Origin: Pseudoalteromonas undina
Lineage (GTDB): Bacteria > Pseudomonadota > Gammaproteobacteria > Enterobacterales > Alteromonadaceae
DNA length: 64,000 bases
Assembly (NCBI RefSeq): GCF_000238275.3
Contig: NZ_AHCF03000002.1
Location: 124,001-188,000, forward strand
Direction: 5' to 3'
This document shows, piece after piece, positions 35,274 through 43,097 of this stretch. The notes under the pieces are model-generated. The model was not told where the DNA came from. It saw only the letters and a list, made by a program, of their open reading frames with translations, and searched no databases. Within the stretch, counting starts at the first letter, position 1, and the number at the start of each line of letters is the position of its first letter. Both the position numbers and the translations under genes were made by a program.

Positions 35274-35915
35274 TTACTCTGTGTCAGCAGGTGGAATTGC
35301 TACGATTGGACCTAAGTACCACTCATCTAACTTTTTAGCGACTTCTGGTAAGCCTGTGCCTTTAAGTGATGAAAATGCATGAACTGTTATATCGCCATCT
35401 AATTCACTCAATTCACGACGAACACTAAGTACCTGTGATTTACGTGGACCTTGCTTGAGCTTATCTGCTTTAGTTAATAGTGCCAATACTGGAATTTCAC
35501 TACCTACAGCCCAATTAATTAAATCACGGTCTAAATCTTTTAATGGATGACGAATATCCATCAACACCACAATACCTTTTAAGCTTTGACGTTTTTGTAG
35601 GTATTCGCCTAGCGACTTTTGCCATTTCTTTTTCATTTCAATTGGCACTTTCGCAAAGCCATAACCTGGTAAGTCAATTAGGCGCATGTCATCGACATCG
35701 GCAAGTTCAAATGTGTTGATCAGCTGAGTACGGCCAGGTGTTTTACTAGTACGTGCTAACTTTTGATCGGTAAGGGCATTAAGCGCACTTGATTTACCTG
35801 CATTTGAGCGACCGGCAAACGCGACTTCAATTCCCGTATCAGCAGGTAATTTAGTGATGTCTGGCGCGCTTGTAACAAAAGACGCAGTGTTATACTTGAT
35901 ACGAGATTTGAGCAC
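35274..35915 (-). CDS. engB: Ribosome biogenesis GTP-binding protein EngB (YihA/YsxC)
   Basis: This essential small GTPase acts in late 50S subunit assembly. From GTG 35915 the product has 213 residues (E. coli 210). The P-loop is [14 protein letters not shown] near residues 34-47, followed by [12 protein letters not shown] (switch I), [11 protein letters not shown] (G3) and LTKADKL (G4). The open frame extends to 35963, but the extra 16 residues have no homology and GTG 35915 has TTAGGAGAG just upstream. It is convergent with the DUF1285 gene. In E. coli it follows polA-spf; here two extra genes lie between. Confidence 0.93.
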   Translation of the reverse strand: MLKSRIKYNTASFVTSAPDITKLPADTGIEVAFAGRSNAGKSSALNALTDQKLARTSKTPGRTQLINTFELADVDDMRLIDLPGYGFAKVPIEMKKKWQKSLGEYLQKRQSLKGIVVLMDIRHPLKDLDRDLINWAVGSEIPVLALLTKADKLKQGPRKSQVLSVRRELSELDGDITVHAFSSLKGTGLPEVAKKLDEWYLGPIVAIPPADTE

Positions 35916-36196
35916 AGGCTCTCCTAAAACTAAAAAAAATAACATTGGGTAAACCAAATTCACCCGTGGCGCGTATTTTATACTATAAAGTAGCTATTAA
36001 AAAGTGTATTTGAGCATGTAAAACCGTTGCTGATGGTACATTTTAACTGGCTTAGCGATTAATTTTACTCAAAACCCTATAATTTATAGGTTTAATGTGT
36101 GTAGAAAACGTGCCAGAGAATTTAATATCGTGTAGAATATAAAAATCACAACATCCATATTGTAGATGATACAGGGTCGGAAACAGAGAATTCACC

Positions 36197-36829
36197 ATGA
36201 AAAAAATAGCACTATCTTTAACTATATTGCTTGGTGCGTTGTCAGCAAGCAACGCAACAGCATTTGATGGCGATGTAAACGCAGGTAAAGAAAAATCAGC
36301 AACGTGTGCGGCTTGTCACGGCCCAGACGGTAATGCGCCGGTTAACATCTACCCAAAAATTGCAGGCCAACACGCAGATTACATATACAAACAACTTACT
36401 GAATTTAAATTAGGTATGACTTCGGGCGGTAAAGAAGGTCGAATGAATCCAGTAATGAGCGGTATGGCAATGCCATTGAGCGATCAAGATATGAAAGACT
36501 TATCTGCTTATTTTGCTTCTTTGAATATGTCTGAAGGTGCTACACCTAAAGATGTTCAAGAAACAGGCGCTATGTTGTACAAAGCGGGTGACGCTGAACG
36601 CGGAATTCCATCATGTGCGGCTTGTCATGGTCCACGTGGTAATGGCTCTTCATTAGCTAAATTCCCAAAAATTTCTTTTCAACATCCTGAATACATCAAG
36701 TCACAACTTGAACAGTTCAGAGATGGCACTCGTAATAACGACCTAAATGGTGTTATGCAAGATATTGCTCAGAAATTAACTGATAAAGACATTGAAACAT
36801 TATCTAAATACCTAGGTGGTCTACACTAA
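36197..36829 (+). CDS. Cytochrome c4 (dihaem)
   Basis: The 210-residue periplasmic dihaem cytochrome has a signal peptide at residues 1-22 (ending SNATA). There are two similar class I domains, each with C-A-A-C-H: TCAACHGPDGNAPVN near residue 36 and SCAACHGPRGNGSSLAKFPKI near 135. The axial Met residues are in the SGMAMPLSDQDM and GVMQDIAQKLTDKDI segments. Cytochrome c4 passes electrons to cbb3-type or other terminal oxidases. In several gammaproteobacteria c4 genes lie beside engB, as here; the two are divergent. A terminator follows at 36878. Confidence 0.94.
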   Translation: MKKIALSLTILLGALSASNATAFDGDVNAGKEKSATCAACHGPDGNAPVNIYPKIAGQHADYIYKQLTEFKLGMTSGGKEGRMNPVMSGMAMPLSDQDMKDLSAYFASLNMSEGATPKDVQETGAMLYKAGDAERGIPSCAACHGPRGNGSSLAKFPKISFQHPEYIKSQLEQFRDGTRNNDLNGVMQDIAQKLTDKDIETLSKYLGGLH

Positions 36830-36877
36830 AGTCGTATTTATTTAGATATTGTTAACATAATACAATGTTAAATAGAC

Positions 36878-36903
36878 AAAAAGCAGCTTTGGCTGCTTTT
36901 TTT
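36878..36903 (+). terminator. Intrinsic terminator after cytochrome c4 gene
   Basis: The stem AAAAAGCAGC / GCTGCTTTTT (36878-36887 and 36892-36901) with loop TTTG is followed by more T. It separates the c4 transcript from the downstream RNA gene. Confidence 0.88.
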
Positions 36904-36935
36904 GTTTCTGAAATGACCGATAAAGCCCCTTCACT

Positions 36936-37094
36936 TGTAAGACATTGACCATACTTTAATGTAAGAAAAGTCTCATTTTATTTTTATTTTTTAAGTTAAC
37001 TTATTGTAATTTATAATTTTTAACGTCTTTTGTTATGTTTTACATAAGAAAAAAGATATAAATTAGTTGTAACAAAATTATTAACGAGTAAATT
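36936..37094 (+). promoter_or_regulatory. Upstream region of the Csr-type RNA: TGTAAG half-sites, palindrome, promoter
   Basis: Two copies of TGTAAG (36936-36941 and 36960-36965) match the half-site of the GacA/UvrY box TGTAAG-N6-CTTACA; the right halves are poor. A palindrome TTATGT-TTT-ACATAA sits at 37033-37047. TTGTAA (37067-37072), 16 bases, TAAATT (37089-37094) is the best sigma-70 candidate, giving a start near 37101. The arrangement, with activator sites far upstream of an AT-rich promoter, is typical of Csr-type RNA genes. Confidence 0.5.
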
Positions 37095-37100
37095 AACCCC

Positions 37101-37410
37101 TGTCGCAACAATAATAACAAATAGGAAAACGTTATAAGGATCGTAGCGCGGCACGACTGAATAGCACATTGAGAGTGCTACTAAAGGAAATAACAAAAAA
37201 GTGTCAGGAAAGACCGAAAATAATAAAAACTCATGGAAGTTTAATAATAAAAACAAAATGGAATGCTACACGGAAGATAAATAATAATAATACGGATAAA
37301 GAAATAATAATAAAAATAATAAAGACTAAAAAGTCGAAGGGAGAAGTGTCCATATAATGGCGCTCAGATTAGCAGGCGGTAGAGATGTTTTCTCTACCGC
37401 CTTTTTATTT
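37101..37410 (+). ncRNA. csrC: Candidate CsrB/CsrC-type regulatory RNA (CsrA sponge)
   Basis: This transcript of about 310 nt is rich in A and U and contains nine GGA motifs (37124, 37138, 37186, 37207, 37235, 37260, 37272, 37294, 37340). Between about 37200 and 37340 most G residues belong to a GGA. Two GGAs sit in hexaloops as CsrA prefers: AAACT-CATGGA-AGTTT (37227-37242) and GTC-AGGAAA-GAC (37203-37214). It ends in a 12-bp terminator stem AGGCGGTAGAGA / TCTCTACCGCCT (37374-37385 and 37391-37402) with a T-run. It lies just upstream of yihI, and E. coli csrC lies between yihA (engB) and yihI. A 62-codon open frame across it has no ribosome site or homology and is ignored. Confidence 0.8.
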
Positions 37411-37579
37411 GTCCTGTTACAATACCCCCCGTTTAAAAAAAGCATCTAAATATGCTTTGGCGTATATATAGAGAAACCCAACCTCTAAAACGCAAACCGA
37501 ATTCTTCTGGCTAGGCCAGCATCGCGATGCCCATTGAGTTGCGCCTCGCTCAAAACCTCTTAAGTGAGACGATCAAGAT

Positions 37580-38164
37580 ATGAGTAGAAAGAAAAAGTCA
37601 CGTAAAATTCCATCAAATGGACCCGTTCGTTTAAGCCAAGATAAGCTTAAAGAAATGCGTGCATTGAAAGAGCAACGTGTAAAAAAAACCAAAGGCGCTA
37701 AGCCTGGTTCACGTAATGCACCTGATGCATTGAGTAATGACACTCAAAAAACAGGTTCGGCTGCTAAAGACAAACGTGTTGGTAGTAAAAAAGCAGTACC
37801 ATTAGTTGCCCCAGCCGCTGAACCAAAAGTCGAAATGAAACGTAACCTTAAGCCTGTAGCAGAGCTTAAAAAGGCGATTGAGCCTGAGTTAACGCCTGAG
37901 CAAGAATTAGAGGCGCTTGAAAATGATGAGCGCTTGCTTAAATTAGTTGAGCGTCATGAGCAAGGTGAAATGCTAACGGGTAAAGATGCTAAATACTTTA
38001 ATAGCCGTATAGCGCGTCACCAAGTGCTGTGTAAGTTATTAGGCATTGAAGATGAAGAAGAATTTGAAGATGACTTCAGTGATGAAGAAAGTAATTCAGA
38101 TTTTGATCAATACCTATCAAACGACCTAGCTAATGAATGGCTAGATGACGACGAAGATAAGTAA
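37580..38164 (+). CDS. yihI: Der GTPase-activating protein YihI
   Basis: The 194-residue protein stimulates the GTPase Der (EngA) and so tunes 50S ribosome assembly in E. coli. It has a basic, low-complexity N-terminal half (SRKKKSRKIPSNGPVRLSQD, then KPGSRNAPDALS), the conserved KRVGSKKAVPLV, and an acidic C-terminal half with LTPEQELEALENDERLLKL. This is the layout of E. coli YihI. The acidic tail (EDEEEFEDDFSDEE) is typical. It starts a rightward pair with a DUF2489 gene and lies directly after the candidate Csr RNA, as in E. coli. Confidence 0.92.
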   Translation: MSRKKKSRKIPSNGPVRLSQDKLKEMRALKEQRVKKTKGAKPGSRNAPDALSNDTQKTGSAAKDKRVGSKKAVPLVAPAAEPKVEMKRNLKPVAELKKAIEPELTPEQELEALENDERLLKLVERHEQGEMLTGKDAKYFNSRIARHQVLCKLLGIEDEEEFEDDFSDEESNSDFDQYLSNDLANEWLDDDEDK

Positions 38165-38176
38165 TAAGGATACGCA

Positions 38177-38692
38177 ATGAGTACAGCAGTGATCTTAGCC
38201 TTAGTTGTAGGTGCTGCTATTATAGCGGGCTTGGCATTTTATGCGGGTCAGTTGCTCTACAAGCTAAATGTGCAAAAAAAGCTAATTAGCAAACAACAGG
38301 CAGAGCAACAGCAAAAACTTAAGCAGTCGCGTTTAAAACGTAATGCAAAGCTAGCCGATAGTATTCATTTAATTGCACGTGCGATGAATGAAAAGCAATG
38401 TGATTACTCTGAGGGCTGTTTACGTATTTGGGTGCTGATGTCGCAATATAGTTTTGATACTGAGCGTGACTTAACAACTGCATACCCAGGCATTTATAAA
38501 ATGTACGACGTGGTAAAAGAAATGCCAACTCACGATTCGCGCAAAAAGTACGCTAAAAAAGAAATTTTTAAGCAAGATACCGCACGCTGGCGCGCAGAAG
38601 AATCACTGAGTGATGAAATTGAAGCTGACTGTAAAAAAATTATTGTTGAATTTAAAGCAGCCCAAGGCAGCGAAAACGTGGTTTTTAACTAG
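38177..38692 (+). CDS. DUF2489 family membrane protein
   Basis: The 171-residue protein has one N-terminal TM helix (about residues 5-28), a charged coiled stretch (residues 33-55, rich in K and Q) and a conserved C-terminal domain (RNAKLADSIHLIARAMNEKQC, CLRIWVLMSQY, FDTERDLTTAYPGIYKMYD) that defines DUF2489. The function is unknown. It lies 12 bases after yihI and before hemN on the other strand; the yihI-DUF2489-hemN order also occurs, as I recall, in Vibrio and relatives. The N-in or N-out topology cannot be told. Confidence 0.85.
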   Translation: MSTAVILALVVGAAIIAGLAFYAGQLLYKLNVQKKLISKQQAEQQQKLKQSRLKRNAKLADSIHLIARAMNEKQCDYSEGCLRIWVLMSQYSFDTERDLTTAYPGIYKMYDVVKEMPTHDSRKKYAKKEIFKQDTARWRAEESLSDEIEADCKKIIVEFKAAQGSENVVFN

Positions 38693-38707
38693 CACTTAAA
38701 TTTTACA

Positions 38708-38745
38708 GCATAAAAAAAGCAGACCTAGGTCTGCTTTTTTTATGC
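38708..38745. terminator. Bidirectional terminator between DUF2489 gene and hemN
   Basis: This is a perfect 38-base palindrome: GCATA, seven A, GCAGACCT, then the exact complement. The G+C core GCAGACC / GGTCTGC flanked by seven A and seven T will terminate both converging transcripts. Confidence 0.92.
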
Positions 38746-38760
38746 GCGCTATTTTTTAAA

Positions 38761-40134
38761 TTATATAACCCGTGAGAAGCGAGTGGCATTTATTTGTTTT
38801 TGTAAGTGCGCATCAAAGCACATACAAATAATACGAATAAATAAATTCCCTTTTGGTGTTACGCTAATTAGGTTGTTTTCTATTGTTACCATTTCATCGG
38901 CAATTAATGGTGCGAGTGCCTCTAAGGCATCTTTAAAGTAGTCATTAAAGCTGATTTTATGCCTGTTCGCGAATACGCTCATATCAAGCTCAAACTGGCA
39001 AATAAGTTGTTTAATTGCATCCGCTCGAATAAGGTCATCTTGGGTTAAATGCATGCCTTTATTAATGGCACTGCCTGCTTGCTCATCGATTGTTTGGTAA
39101 TAGTGTTTTAGCTCTTTCTTATTTTGTAGTATGGCTGTGCCTATTTGCGATATTGACGAGACCCCTAAGCCTAGTAAATCACATTCTCCATGGGTAGTGT
39201 AACCTTGAAAGTTACGATGAAGTTGGCCGCTATTTTGAGCAATAGCCAATTCATTATCAACTTTTGCAAAGTGATCCATACCTATAAATTGATAGCCCGC
39301 CTGTGTCATTTGCTCTAGGGTATTTTTGAACATAGTGAGCTTATTATGGGCACTGGGTAAATCAGCATCTTTTATTTTACGTTGAGCGGCAAAACGATCA
39401 GGTAAATGAGCGTAGTTAAATACTGAAACACGGTCGGGGTCTAAAGCAATCAGTTGCTCAATAGTTTGCTTAAAACTCTCAGGTGTTTGTAATGGCAGTC
39501 CATAAATCATATCTGCATTAATTGATTTAAAGCCTAATTGTTTTGCTTGGGTAATTAACTGCTTTACCTCATCAACATGTTGAGGGCGGTTAACAGCTAG
39601 CTGAACTTGATCATTAAAATCTTGAATACCAAATGACACACGATTAAATCCCATCTCGCTTAAGTCAATCAGCATATTGTCAGCCAGTGAGCGAGGGTCT
39701 ATTTCTATACCGCGCTCACAGGTATCGCTAAAGTTAAAGTGTTGCTCTAGTAGCTTTACTAAGCGAGTCATTTGGGCTGCGGTCAAAAAGGTTGGAGTAC
39801 CGCCTCCTAAATGTAATTGCTCAACCCGATAGTCTTGAAATAGCGGCGCTTGTGCCACGATTTCTTTAGCTAAAAAATCTAGGTAGGTATCAGCTTTAGA
39901 TTGATGGCGAGTAATGACTTTATTACAGCCACAGTAATAGCAAAGCTGGCTACAAAAAGGAATGTGAATATATAAAGACAAAGCACGGGTTTGCGATGAT
40001 TCAATAGCGCTAATCAAATCTTGTTGCTGATAGCCGTCAGCTAACGAAAGTGCAGTCGGGTAAGACGTGTAACGCGGGCCCGATACATTGTATTTGTTTA
40101 TTAAAGTTTGATCCCATTGAGGAAGTTTAATCAT
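38761..40134 (-). CDS. hemN: Oxygen-independent coproporphyrinogen III dehydrogenase
   Basis: This radical SAM enzyme oxidatively decarboxylates coproporphyrinogen III to protoporphyrinogen IX without oxygen. The 457 residues match E. coli HemN (457). The [4Fe-4S] motif is C-SQL-C-YY-C in HIPFCSQLCYYCGCNK near residues 61-76. The GGGTPTF SAM-binding segment, the trip-wire-like FSRVI C-terminus and SGPRYTSYPTAL near the start are all typical. Starts GTG 40143, GTG 40137 and ATG 40134 are within three codons; ATG is taken. It is convergent with the DUF2489 gene and follows darP on the minus strand. No FNR box is evident upstream. Confidence 0.94.
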   Translation of the reverse strand: MIKLPQWDQTLINKYNVSGPRYTSYPTALSLADGYQQQDLISAIESSQTRALSLYIHIPFCSQLCYYCGCNKVITRHQSKADTYLDFLAKEIVAQAPLFQDYRVEQLHLGGGTPTFLTAAQMTRLVKLLEQHFNFSDTCERGIEIDPRSLADNMLIDLSEMGFNRVSFGIQDFNDQVQLAVNRPQHVDEVKQLITQAKQLGFKSINADMIYGLPLQTPESFKQTIEQLIALDPDRVSVFNYAHLPDRFAAQRKIKDADLPSAHNKLTMFKNTLEQMTQAGYQFIGMDHFAKVDNELAIAQNSGQLHRNFQGYTTHGECDLLGLGVSSISQIGTAILQNKKELKHYYQTIDEQAGSAINKGMHLTQDDLIRADAIKQLICQFELDMSVFANRHKISFNDYFKDALEALAPLIADEMVTIENNLISVTPKGNLFIRIICMCFDAHLQKQINATRFSRVI

Positions 40135-40207
40135 CACGCGCACCTTATCTTTTTAGTTGCTGCGTATTGTAAAAAAGGAAAGGGGAAGGGGTTTTGATCT
40201 ACAACAA

Positions 40208-40231
40208 AAAAAGATGCCGTAGCATCTTTTT
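40208..40231 (-). terminator. Intrinsic terminator after darP
   Basis: A 10-bp perfect stem AAAAAGATGC / GCATCTTTTT (40208-40217 and 40222-40231) with loop CGTA lies 19 bases beyond the darP stop. On the minus strand it is followed by a T-rich run. The A/T symmetry may let it work in both directions. Confidence 0.85.
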
Positions 40232-40250
40232 AGTATGTAACGTGGCTGCG

Positions 40251-40775
40251 TTACATTATGGCGTCTTTTAAATACTGAAATAGCTCTTTGTAGCCTCTCG
40301 CAGGCTTTTCTGCTTTTACTTCTTTGGCCGCATTACGCACCAGTTGGCGCATTTTTTGGCGCTCAAGAGCTGGGTATTGTTCAATTGTTTCGTTGATTAA
40401 GTCATCGCCTTGCTCAATTAAATCACTGCGCAGCTGCTCAATCTTTTTGATCATAACCTCTGCTTGGTTATTTTTATTAAGCATTACATCAATGATCGCT
40501 TTAATTTCTTCAATATTTTCTACTGTACGAAGGGTTTTTGCTATGTAATTTAAGTGGCGGCGGTAGGCATCACTTTTATTACTAATTTTATCGGCAACAA
40601 CCATTGCTTCTTTTAAATCATCATTAAGCGGTAAGCGTTCGCGCTGCTTTTTACCCATTTTGGCAATTTCAGACCCTAACTGATGAAACTCCTGCGCTTC
40701 GCGCTTAAGTTCACTTTTTGATACATATATAATTTCTTCTTCAATTTCAGCAGGCTTGCCTTTTTTCTTCGCCAT
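40251..40775 (-). CDS. darP: Dual-action ribosomal maturation protein DarP (YjgA)
   Basis: The 174-residue alpha-helical protein of the DUF615/YjgA family binds late 50S assembly intermediates and helps the peptidyl-transferase centre mature in E. coli. Blocks VSKSELKREAQEFHQLGSEI, RLPLNDDLKEAM, SDAYRRHLNYIAKTLR and the C-terminal RQKMRQLVRN-like segment identify it. The N-terminus is very basic (MAKKKGKPAE). It is divergent from pmbA, the same neighbourhood as yjgA-pmbA in E. coli. A terminator follows. Confidence 0.93.
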   Translation of the reverse strand: MAKKKGKPAEIEEEIIYVSKSELKREAQEFHQLGSEIAKMGKKQRERLPLNDDLKEAMVVADKISNKSDAYRRHLNYIAKTLRTVENIEEIKAIIDVMLNKNNQAEVMIKKIEQLRSDLIEQGDDLINETIEQYPALERQKMRQLVRNAAKEVKAEKPARGYKELFQYLKDAIM

Positions 40776-40920
40776 GGGGTGCTCTTAAGTAAAAATAACT
40801 TTATCTATTATACGCGATTCTTTTAGTGATTAATATTAGCTGATGTGGTGCAGTGAGTGTGTTAGCATTTAAATATAAAAAATGTGTGCAACATGGCCTT
40901 CAGGGCTCAGGACAGAATTT

Positions 40921-42270
40921 ATGAAAAGCCAACACCAAGATCCAATATATTCGCAAATTTCTCAAGTAAAAGATGCCGTTTCTGAAGTACTCGAACATGC
41001 TAAAAAGCTAGGCGCTACTGCTGCAGAAGCTGCTATGTCAAGCACATCAGGGCTGTCGGTAAGTACGCGCATGGGCGAGGTAGAAACCATTGAGTTTAAT
41101 CAAGACGGTGGTTTAGGCATTAGCGTGTATGTTGGTAATAACAAAGGCTCCGCCTCTACGGCTGATTTAAATCCAAAAACATTGCGAACTGTGGTCGAAA
41201 AAGCCATAGATATTGCTAAATTCACTTCAGACGATCCGTGCAATGGTATTGCTGATAAAGAATTACTTGAGTTTTCGCCTAAAGATTTAGATTTATTTCA
41301 TCCTTGGGATGTAAGCCCTGAGCAAGGAATTGATTTATGTCATGCTGCTGAGCAAGCCGCATTAAATGCGGATGAGCGAATTGTAAATTCTGATGGTGCT
41401 AGCTTTTCTTCACACCAAGGGCTGCGAGTGTATGGCAATAGTCATGGTTTAATTGCAGGCTACCCAAGAACACGCCATAGCATAAGCACTATGGTAATAG
41501 GCAAAGAGGGTGAGCATATGCAGCGCGACTCAGCCTACACAATTTCTCGCGATCAAGCAGGGCTAAAAGATGCTGCAAGTGTTGGGCTTGAAGCCGCTGC
41601 AGAAACCCTAGCTAAACTAAACAGTCGAAAACTAGGTACCATGAAAGTGCCGGTTATTTTTAGAGCCGATATTGCTAACTCATTGTTTGGCCATTTAGTG
41701 TCTGCAATCGGCGGTGGCGCACTGTATCGTAAATCCAGTTTTTTACTGGATAGCTTAGGTACACAAGTGTTCAGCAAAACCGTTAATATTTCAGAGCGCC
41801 CACACTTACTAAAAGGGTTAGCATCATCACCTTTTGATAGCGAAGGGGTTAAAACTCTAGACAGAGAAATAATACACGGTGGTGAATTGCAAACATATTT
41901 ATTAGCGAGCTACGCAGCGCGTAAAATGAATATGACGCCAACAGGCCATGCCGGTGGTATTCATAACTGGTTGGTTGAGCAAACCCATCAGGACTTAGCT
42001 ACACTATTGAAAACCATGGGCACGGGTTTGTTAGTCACTGAACTTATGGGGCAGGGTGTAAATACCGTGACTGGTGACTACTCTCGTGGTGCAGCTGGTT
42101 TTTGGGTTGAAAATGGTGAAATACAGTACCCAGTAAGTGAAATAACTATTGCTGGTAACTTAAGAGATATATTTAAAGGTATTTCAGCTATTGGTGGCGA
42201 TATAGAGCGACGTGGTGGTATTCAAACGGGCTCAGTGCTGATTGAGCAAATGCAAATTGCGGGTGCTTAA
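40921..42270 (+). CDS. pmbA: Metalloprotease PmbA/TldE
   Basis: This is the non-catalytic or partner subunit of the TldD-TldE protease, which processes small peptides such as microcin B17 precursor and degrades CcdA. From ATG 40921 the product has 449 residues (E. coli 450). Conserved segments are STRMGEVETIEFNQDGGLGI, HLLKGLASSPFDSEGV, GHAGGIHNW and MGQGVNTVTGDYSRGAAGFW. The HExxxH zinc motif of TldD is absent, as expected for PmbA. Translation from 40882 is rejected because AGGA lies just before ATG 40921 and the first 13 residues are unlike homologues. It is divergent from darP. Confidence 0.93.
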   Translation: MKSQHQDPIYSQISQVKDAVSEVLEHAKKLGATAAEAAMSSTSGLSVSTRMGEVETIEFNQDGGLGISVYVGNNKGSASTADLNPKTLRTVVEKAIDIAKFTSDDPCNGIADKELLEFSPKDLDLFHPWDVSPEQGIDLCHAAEQAALNADERIVNSDGASFSSHQGLRVYGNSHGLIAGYPRTRHSISTMVIGKEGEHMQRDSAYTISRDQAGLKDAASVGLEAAAETLAKLNSRKLGTMKVPVIFRADIANSLFGHLVSAIGGGALYRKSSFLLDSLGTQVFSKTVNISERPHLLKGLASSPFDSEGVKTLDREIIHGGELQTYLLASYAARKMNMTPTGHAGGIHNWLVEQTHQDLATLLKTMGTGLLVTELMGQGVNTVTGDYSRGAAGFWVENGEIQYPVSEITIAGNLRDIFKGISAIGGDIERRGGIQTGSVLIEQMQIAGA

Positions 42271-42320
42271 TACCCATCCACAATAATACTTAATTCAGCG
42301 AATTGGTATACACCCACTTT

Positions 42321-42352
42321 GTTTGCTTAAATTAAGCTTAATTTAAGCAAAC
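42321..42352. promoter_or_regulatory. 32-bp perfect palindrome upstream of dciA
   Basis: The half-site GTTTGCTTAAATTAAG (42321-42336) is followed at once by its exact complement (42337-42352) with no spacer. It ends 27 bases before the dciA start. There is no T-run right after it, and a hairpin without a loop is a poor terminator, so an operator or cruciform is as likely as a terminator for pmbA. Confidence 0.6.
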
Positions 42353-42379
42353 TTTCCTTTGAGGTTTTTAAGGTGTGAT

Positions 42380-42859
42380 ATGGCTAAAGATAGATATGCG
42401 CCAAAACCATTAACCGACATCATGGCCGGGCTAAACAACCGTTTAGCAGCCTATGCGGGAAAAAGCCAAGCATTGGATACACAGCAACAGCTGTTACGCG
42501 ATTTTTTAGGGCCTAAGCTAGGCGATAAATGTCGAGTAAGTAATTATCGTGACGGCACACTGATGATAGAAGCTGTTTCAGCTCCTATTGCTCTTAGGCT
42601 TAATTATTTAAAAATGGATATACAGTCTCATTTTAGAGCCGCAGGTATGGCAGAGCTTGGACAAATAAAAATTACCGCCAATCCACAAGCAACTCAACGA
42701 TTAAGTAATCGTCCTAAAGCGACAGATAGCCAAGCGACTAACTCTCTTAAAATGAGTGAGCAAACGGCTGATTATTTGAATGCGATCGCCGATTCTGCTC
42801 CTCCTTCATTAAAAGAAAAGCTGCAGCGCTTAGCATTACATGGCAAAAGTAAGCCCTAG
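42380..42859 (+). CDS. dciA: DciA (DUF721), probable replicative helicase loader
   Basis: The 159-residue protein has a DUF721 domain over about residues 8-100 (LTDIMAGLNNRLAAYAG, LLRDFLGPKLGDKCRVSNYRDGTLMIEAVSAPIALRLNYLKMDI) and a disordered basic tail. DUF721 proteins were renamed DciA, the ancestral loader of DnaB used by bacteria without DnaC/DnaI; that is general knowledge of the family. ATG 42380 has AAGGTG upstream and agrees with homologues, so 42359 is not used. In many gammaproteobacteria it sits near secA, as here (about 3 kb away). Confidence 0.85.
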   Translation: MAKDRYAPKPLTDIMAGLNNRLAAYAGKSQALDTQQQLLRDFLGPKLGDKCRVSNYRDGTLMIEAVSAPIALRLNYLKMDIQSHFRAAGMAELGQIKITANPQATQRLSNRPKATDSQATNSLKMSEQTADYLNAIADSAPPSLKEKLQRLALHGKSKP

Positions 42860-43097
42860 CTAGCCCTCATGCTAGGCTCTTTTTCACGCTTTGAACAAAC
42901 GCAAAATACTTTGTTACATATTCGATTTTATTGTTATTTAAATCAGGTTTATTATGCTTAGCTAGTGCTTCCTAAATTAGGTTGTAGCTGATGCGTATTT
43001 CATTAAGCAGGTAATAGACTGCATCCTATTGTTGTTTTTTTGAGTTATCAAATCTTAATGAAATGCGTATTTATTCTAATTAATATACGGAATTCTT

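Noticed and set aside
37169..37357. A 62-codon open frame rich in Asn, Lys and Ile
   Set aside because: It lies inside the GGA-rich RNA, has no good ribosome site, and its composition simply mirrors AAU/AUA repeats.
40135..40200. An FNR box upstream of hemN
   Set aside because: I looked for TTGAT-N4-ATCAA in the darP-hemN gap and found no acceptable match.
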